Below, piece by piece: positions 55,677 through 64,000 of a DNA stretch of 64,000 nt. The notes beneath the pieces are model-generated. The model saw nothing but the letters and a program-made list of their open reading frames with translations, searched no databases and was not told where the DNA came from. The position numbers and the translations under genes are program-made. Position 1 is the first letter of the stretch. Every line of letters starts with the position of its first letter. This DNA comes from Lotus japonicus (lineage: Eukaryota > Streptophyta > Magnoliopsida > Fabales > Fabaceae), in contig NC_080046.1 of NCBI RefSeq assembly GCF_012489685.1, positions 41,503,176 through 41,567,175 on the forward strand, written 5' to 3'.

Positions 55677-58317
55677 ATGAACTCCGGCGGCAGCGGCGGC
55701 GGCGACGTCTACAAGGTTTGGGAAATCAAAACTAACAAGAGGTTGCCAAGGGAACAAGAAGCCAGAAAGTTTTTGGAGGCGATCGCCAAAGCGGTCCAGC
55801 CCATCATGCACAACCACAAATGGAGTGTCAAGCTTCTCTCTGAATTCTGGTTTTCCAAAACTTCCTCTGTTTTTATTTATTATCCATGCAATTAACTTGT
55901 TTTTTGTGTTTCATTTAATGGGTTGTGAACCAAAATTGTAGCCACTGAGTTAGGAGAGGAAAGTTTTCAACTTGGAGTTAAAAACCACTATGCTCTATCT
56001 TTGATAATTTTTTAGTTTAGTTATTTTGGATTGGCTTTTTCATCGGTTAACTTTAGTTAAGTCATATTTAACATTGTGCCAACATGTTTATATTTTACAT
56101 TCATTTGAATGGAATATTGACGTTAAAGTAAGTTAAGTGTGTGTTTGAATTTCTGTTGAACTCAACGTGTTGAAGTCAATGTATCAAAATTTTGCTACTT
56201 TAGTCCACGTTAAACTCAATGTGTGAAATTCTAGTTTCCCCATTGGTGCATTGGTATATGTGAAATCACGCCAAAATAGACATGCACTTACTCTAGGCCA
56301 ACATATCCCCAACTGCTCCATTGAAAATTGTCAAACACATTCATTTTGTAAAACTACTTTATACTAAATCCTCTAAACTTAAATCACATTACATTAACAT
56401 TTAACTCACTTTAATGAAACTCAGTTTTTAAAACTCAAGTTGACATAAACTTAGTTTTGTAAACTTTAATCCAAACATGCACCTAATCTAATTGGGCCCA
56501 GAATTTGTCTTAAGAAGGGGCTGTTGTAAGTACAACGTGTTCAGAGGCAGATTCAGAACAATTTTTTCTTTATTTTTGAATTTGATTTTTTCTAATAAAA
56601 CAGAAGATTAATTTGAATAGAAACACTGGCCTTGCTACTCATGCAGCTGTGTGCTTTTTGCTTAATGAAACGATCAAATGAATTTTGATTTTGACTTGTG
56701 CAAATCTATTCTGGTTTTCTATTTCTTCTGGAATGACTAAAGAATTTTCCCATGTGATTGTATCCCAAGCAATAAGAGGTATTTGGGGTATAATATTGGA
56801 GGTGGTCAACATGTGAAGTTGTGCCTAAGGAGGCTAAAGTGGGATTGGGAGTGGGACCATTGGAAGTTTCTCCCATTTGATGAAGTTCTGGATACGATGC
56901 TTCATGATCTTTGCCATAATGTCCACGGTCCTCGTCATAATGCCGCCTTCTACAAGCTCTTGGATCAACTTACAAAGGTTCTCCTTCTTCCCATGATTTT
57001 GTTTTTGACTATGCAAAATGATCATAATCAGATTTCTGGCCTTTTATAAAGCACTCTCTTTGCTTTAAAGAATCTCCTTTTGGATTTTGTAGGAGCTTTA
57101 GGGAACATCTTACAATAGGGCAATTTTTATTAGAATAATAATGGTTGTAAGTTAAAACATTGGTTCACCAATCACCATTTCTTATGATTGTACAAACCAC
57201 TTGTTTACTGAGGCAAATTGTATGCAGAAAATTGTGCTTTTCTTTCTTAGCAAGTTGTTATGTTTTCTTGATTGATCTCCATCAATCCATGTTAGTTATC
57301 ATGCACAGGAATATGCTGAGTTGAGGCCTAAGGGAATACCTGGCTTTGGAAATAGGTTTGATCTTCCAGGGAATACCTGGCTCTGGAAACAGGTTTTGTT
57401 CTAACTAAACACTTGTTTACTGATGCAAATTCTAGGCAGAAAATTATGTTTTTTTTTTATTTCTTAGCAAGTTGTTATTAGATTTGCTTATTTTCTGTCC
57501 ATCAATCCTTGTTACTAATCATGCACAGGAATTTAATGAGTTCATGGCTGAGGGAATACCTGGCTTTGGAAACTGGTTTGATCTTCCAGGGAGGCGCTTA
57601 GGTGGCTATTCTCCGCAACATCCTTTTTCAGCTGCAGAAAAGTGGTCACAAGTGGGATCTCTTCTTCCGTCCGGACCAAGACCGAAACGTCTAGGCGGTG
57701 ATATTGTTACAATGGAGGCACTTAGTCCAGCACAGGCTGCTGCAATGGCTGCAGAAAGGAGATTACAGGATAACATATGGTGTGGTTGTGAACATTCAGA
57801 TCATGAAGATGAAGATGTTAGCTATGAATCTGCTGAGAATATTGTACATAAGCGGAAAATTGTTGGAAGCACAAAACTAACAAACAATTCTACTCTACCT
57901 TGGGATCAAGTATCTCAAAAAAGAAGTCGTTCTAAGGATTTAATTTTACCCATTCACTCATCTAGTGCCTCAATGTTTATAGATTTAACTGAGGATGAAC
58001 AAGAAGTTGGATCTATCACTCAACATCGAAATTTCGGACTAGAAAGCGTTTCAGATTCCCAATTCAATTCTCAGGCTGGATCTAGTTCTCATTCCGAAGA
58101 ACCTGCAATGTGGGAGTGTCCGATGTGCACTCTGTTGAATATGGTAAGCATCCAAATGTATTGCATTCATTCATTGCATACTTTCTTTATGTTGTTACAT
58201 ATTATGACATGTTGCCTTTTCTAATGCATGTAGACAAGTGCTTCTATATGTGAGTTCTGTGACACACAACAGCCAAAAGATGTTACCACCAAAGTACAAC
58301 AACACTTGGTCTTGTAA
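55677..58317 (+). pseudogene. Decayed WSS1 paralogue (WLM metalloprotease)
   Basis: Tandem copy of the gene at 43312, same exon plan: 55677-55849, 56764-56977, 57529-58143 and 58234-58317. Four lesions or changes: (1) the acceptor before exon 2 reads gattgtat where the intact gene has tattgtag, so the AG is lost; (2) the active site reads HDLCHNVHGPRH, replacing the catalytic Glu by Asp and adding one residue before the third His; (3) a partial extra exon-3 start lies at 57309-57405; (4) a 4-bp net gain in exon 4 shifts the frame and stops it at 58315-58317, removing the second zinc finger. The linker keeps a strong SUMO-interacting motif (MFIDLTEDE). Most likely a pseudogene, though a scaffold-type product cannot be excluded. 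Confidence 0.8.
56137..56482. mobile_element. PIF/Harbinger-like MITE in paralogue intron 1
   Basis: Ends GTGTGTGTTTGAATT and, on the opposite strand, GGTGCATGTTTGGATT, with taa on each side (56134-56136 and 56483-56485). 346 bp, absent from intron 1 of the intact WSS1 gene, so inserted after duplication. Confidence 0.5.
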
Positions 58318-58399
58318 ATTCTGCACCTTGGAAAACAGTGTGAAATTGGAGAAATGCTCAGCCTGTGACCAGTGGAGATATTCTCATGGATGAATTTGA

Positions 58400-59925
58400 T
58401 TCAATTTTGGCTTTAGTCTTCACTAAGTTGTGCATAATCTTCCATTTCTTCTTGGTTTTATCTTCTATATAATGAGCACAAATACTCATAGATAATGGTA
58501 AATTTTACTTTGACATTTGGTCTTTAGTCTCTTTTTTTTTTTTGATAAAGTGGAGGGCCTTGGTCTTTAGTCTTTCGATGTTATTCAATATTTTACTTCA
58601 TATGAATGTAGGAGGAATAATGGCCTAATGGTTAAGATTTGGCTTAAATAAGCTTTTTAGTCCCTCATTTTACTGTTAGATTTGGTTTTGGTTTTTACAA
58701 TCTAATCTAATTTTTATGGTTTTGGTTTCAATTCTCACTATAACTAAATACCTGAGAGCGACATATACACTGCTACGTTTCTAAACCAAATTCTATGTGG
58801 TCTGTTTTGGTCTCAAGTCGCATCGGATAATTAGGTTTTTCAATAAAAAAAAATAGAAAAAAACATTTTATATGATCATTTTTTATTTAAAAGACTCATT
58901 ATCAAAACGGGCTTGACAACAAAATAGGTCATGTAGGATTACTATTGGCACGTAACAATGATGTCGTGACCCTCTATTAGCTTCATCACCATTCACCACA
59001 AAGGCCCTTTGTTAGCAACTTAACATCATCACCTGTTAATATTGAGATATTAAATGGAAATCTTTTTGTTCATACTCCATTTTCACTCACAGTAGGTGCA
59101 AAGAAAAGTTAAAATGATATGAAAGAAAAGTGGAGTGTGAGTAAATCATTACTCTATTAAATGTGAGGACCGAAATCAAAATTATTTGTAAAAGTGTTCT
59201 TACAAAATCTGAGCTAGGTTATGCTCTTGATTCTCTATGCTGACGCACGGTCCATAGGTGATCTTCCGACACGGTGGTGTAGTATTCACATGATGAGGTA
59301 GGTACCTTTAAAGGCACTCGCGTTTGACGCTCAAGTCAACAAGAGAACAATGAGAGAAAAACTCAAAGTCATACAAGAAAAGTGAGATAGAATATGAGCA
59401 ATGCTTATGTAAAAGAACAATCAAATATGTATTTATAGGTGTGACAAGGGTCACACTCAAGGCGTTGTATCTTAATAAAGTCTTTGTATAAGCCTTCCGA
59501 GATAATAGTTGTTTATGAGCAACCTTGCAAATTGCAATGCGTTATAAAGACTTTAGTTGGATGAGAGAAAACTCACTTATGGTCGTCTCGCCTAGCTATC
59601 ATGGAGCCCACTTAATTATAGATCATATGGGCCGTTTCCGACAATATTGAGCTTGATAGCTTTTTAGGCTGAGCGAAACAAAAAGTATGAACCGAAACTA
59701 TTTTTAAATATCACATGTATAATCTACTAAAACAGTCATGTTCGAACCGAAAATGACAAACCTCTTTTATACTAAGTATTTAATTTAACTAAAACTACAA
59801 AATTTAGATGGGGGAGATCAAACAAAAATTCATTGTAAAATGAGTAGTAAAACCTAAAAAGTAAAAACTAAAAATAAAATAAAAAGGTTCATCTCAATCT
59901 TATTTGTCATCTACTCCAGCAAAAC
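58400..59925. other. Intergenic, TE debris
   Basis: Begins with the 3' flank shared with WSS1. ggcttaaataagctttttag at about 58640 and aacctaaaaagt near 59850 look like the worn inverted ends of a DNA element around 59195-59643. No gene seen. Confidence 0.4.
59195..59643 (-). mobile_element. Possible solo LTR
   Basis: On the minus strand it starts TGTCGGAAACGG and ends GTAAGAACA, with a TATA-like tataaata (plus strand tatttata near 59432). Five-base flanks do not match, so there is no TSD support. Low-confidence call from end shape and TATA position. Confidence 0.35.
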
Positions 59926-60019
59926 CAGCAACCAGGGAATTAGATTTCCCACCCCCTGTTTTAGATTTTCCACCCCATTTAAAAGTGGGGAAAAACCAAT
60001 ATTGCCCCTCCGTGTTTTA

Positions 60020-60094
60020 GTCCGAAACTTCAACCTTCGGATCAGTACGAAACTTCATCCTTCGGATTAGTATGAAACTTCAACTTCCGGACAC
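60020..60094. repeat. Three 25-bp subterminal repeats (left)
   Basis: Units at 60020, 60045 and 60070 of the form gtccgaaacttcaaccttcgg. The first can fold as TCCGAA/TTCGGA around a short loop; the others have one-sided changes. Confidence 0.75.
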
Positions 60095-60512
60095 CTCTGA
60101 CAGATTCTACCACCTTTTTCAGCACCATTACTCCATAGCTTCACCTACCTCACCACCATTATGGCCTGCATAAACTCCTCAACCACCCCCCATTTATGGC
60201 TGAACACACTGTTTGGATTGGTCCTCGTGTTATTACCAACTTTGATTTAACATACATAACAGAAGATTGATAATATGATTCATGTTTGTAATGTTGTAAC
60301 CATGTCTGTAACCATATTATTAGCAAGAATATTTTCCTTCAGTATTGTAACGAGGTCTGTTTGTCCCATATTATTGTCACTGCATTTTCACGTTTCTGTC
60401 TTTGTGACAGTATCTGGTTTGAAAGATCCGAATCTTGAAGTTTCATATTAATCCGGTTTTTCAACTCTCGGACGTCTAAAAAAGGGGGGTGGTAAATTTA
60501 ATTATGAAGCAG

Positions 60513-60612
60513 TCCGAAACTTATAGTCCTGGATTGATCCGAAACTTAAAGTCCTGGATTGATCCGAAACTTAAAGTCCTGGATAGATTCGAAACTTAAA
60601 GTCCTGGATAAC
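60513..60612. repeat. Four 25-bp tandem repeats (right half)
   Basis: Units at 60513, 60538, 60563 and 60588 of the form tccgaaacttaaagtcctgg, the same period as on the left. Looser units near 60789-60860 include TCCAGA/TCTGGA arms. Confidence 0.85.
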
Positions 60613-60940
60613 TCTTACCAAGCAGCAGAATGCAGTAAGTTAAGACCAAACCAAAAGGCATATTCATCAATTACAATCTCAACCACCACCACAATTACAA
60701 ACCAAACATTTCAACCCAACAATTCGTTAGGCAAGTCCTCCAAGACGGCCACGACACCGATCATGTTATTTTAACTGTAACTAAAGAATCCGAACTTTTA
60801 ACTCTCGGACTAGTCCAGAACATCAACCTCTGGACTGGTATGGAGGTTTAAGTCCCGGAGGGTAGTCCCGACATTTTTTTAAAAAGGCTAGGGTGGCAAT
60901 TCTAAAACAGGGGGTGGGAAATCTAATTCCCCAGCAACCA

Positions 60941-61796
60941 GGTCCCCACTTCTTTGTAACACCTCCAGCTACATTGGATTCACAAATCCTCCTCTCTGCA
61001 ACTCTCTCTCTTGCCCTTGTCATGTCCATGGCAATTTCAACCCACCCTCTTTCTTCTCTGACCTCACTCCCTCTTCTCCTCCACTCGCTTTCTTCCTCTT
61101 CGGTGCTCTCACAGAACCATCCTCAGCCCAATCTCGAATCTTCCAGGATCAACAACATCAAGTTTACTCCGATTTTGCTGTGAAGTTTCAATCTTTTTGT
61201 TGGAAACTTTGTTTTCCCTCTCTCAATTAGGATACCCACTTCGCCTTTTGGCTGATTTTCACATCTGGAGCTACCAAAAACCCAATAGTTTTGTACCTGT
61301 TGGGGTTTTCAGCATCTGGATCACTTTTCCTGAAGGGTTTGTTTCTGATCTGTTTGTAGATAAAACATTGATTAGAGTTTTCTGTGGCTCTGGTCAACTT
61401 TGGAGGATTTTCGATTTCAGCTGAGGATCATGTCCCTTCTGAGGCTTGTGAGATTGAAATTAGATGCTGTTTTTCTCTGATTGTTTTAGAGGATTTTTCT
61501 TCTTATTGTTAGATATATCTGGTTAGTTAGAGTTTCTATTTGGATCCAGAATCCAGATGAACAAGTACTGTGTTTCTGAGGAATCTGGTTAGTTTTGTGG
61601 AGTTAACATATTTGTGTTTTTCCTGGTAGCTCTTTTTAGGAGTGAGGAAACTGAGGTTGTTCAGAGGGATATTTGTTTGTTATGATGATAGTATGCTAGA
61701 AGATTCTTACCTAATGACTGTGGATTTGACCATTTGCCATTCTTGAAATCAACTTCATCTGGTGTTCTGTTAACTCTTGTTGGTATTCTCCTCAAG
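60941..61796 (+). promoter_or_regulatory. Promoter and long leader of BAH-Agenet gene
   Basis: CT-rich leader-like sequence (61050-61120) directly after the MULE TSD. ATGs at 61020 and 61029 open a 50-residue Ser/Leu-rich frame ending at 61181-61183; I read it as an upstream ORF or an unrelated leader exon, not a gene. A 5'-UTR intron is possible but its ends are unclear. Confidence 0.4.
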
Positions 61797-63924
61797 ATGA
61801 CTGTAAACGATCGCTGTTTCGTGGAATGGAAAGAGCAGTTCGTTTCGCAGGAGCGTGGCAATCGTGTGGTTCACTATTACCTGAAGGATTCTGGTGGGGA
61901 ATCCGTCCTTGCAGTTGTGGGCACTGAGAGGAGTGTTAGACACATGTGCTATGTTGCTGCTGAGGAGTTCCTTGAAATTTGTGGGAAGGAGGGTTGCGTT
62001 CCAGCTGGTTTCAAATGGAGATCTAGAAGAGAGGTGGTGGATTGGCTGACATCAATGCTATCAAAGCAGCTTGTGCAGGGAGAAAGAAGTGGTAAGTTGA
62101 TACTTCTTACTTCTAATATTGCCAGGCGCTTTCATTTATTCTATTTTGGTTATTGTAGGTTGAACCATAATTTGCAAAATAGTATAAGGATGCTATGGCT
62201 TTACAAGCATCAAATATTTTGGATAATGAACGATGATATGTGTTTTTTATGTAAGACAATCATATGGATGTGGTTCAATAAATATTTTGTGGAATTTTCT
62301 GTAAAGGAAGTGCATAATAATGTACAAGCAAATGGATTTTTGGCAAACTTTTATTGTCTTCAATATCTCCGTCATTATCATATTTTTTGTGTGGTTAAAA
62401 GTCTGTTATGCATGAAGTTTGGATCGGAGAGCTCTTTTGCACTGACAATTTTCTTTGATATTGTCTTTATTCTTTCTAATTCCTGTTCTATAGGGGGATA
62501 TTTAGTCCGTCTCTCTACTAGGAATTTTCTTCATTCTAGTCAAATACTTCTTTAATGACTCCTTAAAACCCAGCATATGTTCTCAAGCAGAAAAAATAAT
62601 AGTGGAAGTTCATCTAAGATCTCATTAAACATTCTGTCCCCTTTTCCTTTTGAATTTCAAATCACAGGATCGCCTGGTCATAATTTGGCTCTACCTCATG
62701 AAACCTCAAATGGCTGTGAAAATGATGGTACTGCTCTGTCTGCTCAAATAGCAGATCACAAGGTAAATCCCTTTGTTTCTTTTCCCTTTTTCTTACTTTC
62801 TCTATTTCCCTTTATCGTGTTTCTACTAAATGTTCTTAACATGCACATACTTGTCTTTCTCAGGACATTCTATTGAGTAACTGCAAATTGTCCACTTCAG
62901 ACATTGTTTGGTCAGGAGTTGCGTGGACATGTGGAAAACAACTGAAGCATTATCCTGCCTTTTGCAGGAATGGCATCAAAATAGCGGTGCGGAGCCCTTG
63001 AACTAATATGCATCCTTAACAAAAAAAAATTTGACCTGCTCAAAAGAAGTTTCATTTTTTACATGAGCAAAATATTGATTTGACATTTTCAATGTTTCTG
63101 ATGTCCAGATTCAATCCTTTGTTTTTGTAATGGGAAAGGAAGAGAAACATTTTGTGGCTTATTTAGAGGATATGTATGAAGACAGGAGGGGGCAGAAAAA
63201 GGTTAAAGTCAGGTGGTTTCACCACAATCAGGAAGTCAAGGGTGCAATTCCTGTCCGGAATCCTCACCCTCGGGAAGTTTTTATCACGTCTTATTCTCAA
63301 GTCATCAGTGCAGAGTGTGTTGATGGTCTTGCCACAGTCTTAACTCGTGAACACTATGAAAGATGCATGCCCTATTTTTCTCCCACTTCAACAGACAGAA
63401 TACATTTGTGCTTTAGACAATTTAAAGGCAACAAAGTTAAGCCCTTTGACCTGAGTAAACTGCGTGGCTATTATGCTCAATCAGTTCTTTCTTGCTTGCA
63501 CCTTGATTCTAACCAGAAGCCAGAGAAGAGCAACAACCTTGCAAGAGAAGATGAGGATTTGGGCGTAGGTGATGATGCAAAGTTGGGAGCCAAGAGGAGC
63601 AGAAGTGATAGGGGGTCTCCTCAGTCTCGGATTGGTCGGCGGGGAGTTAGGAAGTTAATTAGAAGTGAGCAAATGATGGTACACGAGATGTTCCAGGTTG
63701 TAAATTATGGTAGCCCAGATCAGAGATTGCTTTCTCTGAAACAGATTGAATTCCAACCTTGGAATAACCCCACATACAAGGTTGATGACAAGATAGAGTT
63801 GCTCTGTCAGGATAGTGGCATCAGAGGTTGCTGGTTCAGGTGCACAGTTGTGCAGGTAGCCCGGAAACAGTTGAAAGTTCAATATGATGATGTTCAGGAT
63901 GAAGATGGAAGTGAAAATCTTCAG
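61797..63924 (+). CDS. BAH and Agenet domain protein, 3' end beyond window
   Basis: Chromatin-associated protein of the plant BAH-Agenet type. Both domains are known readers of histone tails, so a nuclear role in gene silencing or activation is likely but inferred. Exons seen: 61797-62091, 62668-62762, 62864-62986 and 63109-63924, all GT-AG and in phase (443 residues so far), with a donor (gtataa) at 63925, so the gene continues. Exon 1 encodes MTVNDRCFVEWKEQFVSQER. The BAH domain starts in exon 3 (DIVWSGVAWTCGKQLKHY) and fills the first half of exon 4 (HFVAYLEDMYEDRRGQKKVK, VRWFHHNQEV, HPREVFITSYSQVISAECVD). A basic linker (KRSRSDRGSPQSR) leads to an Agenet/Tudor-like domain (YKVDDKIELLCQDSGIRGCW). 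The frame open upstream to 61734 begins with TTG; the first ATG in it is 61797. Confidence 0.88.
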
Positions 63925-64000
63925 GTATAATTAATCTCTTGAGGTCTTCTAACTTCATTTTTTTATATTAGTACTTGGTGCTATGTTTAAATATGTACAT

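Larger units (their letters stand above)
59935..60931. mobile_element. 997-bp non-autonomous MULE
   Basis: Ends GGGAATTAGATTTCCCACCC on both strands, a near-perfect ~30-bp inverted repeat, flanked by the 9-bp repeat cagcaacca (59926-59934 and 60932-60940). No transposase frame. Carries 25-bp subterminal repeats at both ends. The TIR starts differ from the 8.3-kb MULE, so it probably depends on a different autonomous partner. Confidence 0.85.

Noticed and set aside
60893..61183. Small secreted or plastid protein upstream of the BAH gene
   Set aside because: Frame begins inside the MULE end, is Ser/Leu-rich only, and lies in the leader region.

Overview
This window reads as nuclear DNA of a flowering plant. 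It is AT-rich, has spliced genes with plant-type introns, and is packed with plant retrotransposons, MULEs and MITEs. Several LINE, SINE and MITE ends look like legume families, so a legume (Fabaceae) is likely, but the species cannot be fixed from the sequence alone. I see no CRISPR array, operon or rRNA/tRNA gene.

Layout. (1) 258-20206 is one LINE insertion bracketed by a 12-bp duplication. It was split by a Copia element (2695-18429), which itself holds a 1.26-kb MULE (3357-4611), a second LINE ORF1 (7516-~11700) carrying a solo LTR (9617-10825), and a truncated minus-strand Sirevirus-like Copia (11736-15913). (2) 20219-30258 holds MITEs, a LINE 3' fragment, and a SINE split by a 3.9-kb solo LTR (minus), which is split in turn by a second solo LTR of the same family (plus). 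Target-site duplications support each layer. (3) 30600-45530 is the gene-bearing part: a ZIP zinc/iron transporter (30667-32539), an organellar ribosomal protein bL19 with a young LTR element in intron 1 (36270-41152), and a WSS1-type WLM metalloprotease (43312-45530). (4) 47146-55469 is an 8.3-kb MULE with a 9-bp TSD. It carries a plant mobile domain gene (+), an intact HROB-like OB-fold gene (-), and a fused FAR1/MULE transposase-SWIM-OTU protease gene (-), with palindrome arrays near both ends. (5) 55677-58317 is a decayed WSS1 paralogue, a tandem copy of the gene at 43312, followed by a 997-bp non-autonomous MULE (59935-60931). (6) The window ends inside a BAH plus Agenet chromatin gene (61797 to beyond 63924).

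The host genes are unrelated housekeeping functions: metal uptake, organellar translation, DNA-protein crosslink repair and chromatin reading. The most unusual system is the cargo-rich MULE at 47146-55469. It combines a mobile-domain protein, a homologous-recombination OB-fold factor and a transposase fused to a deubiquitinase-like domain. All exon joins, TSDs and domain calls were made by eye; no searches or alignments were run.
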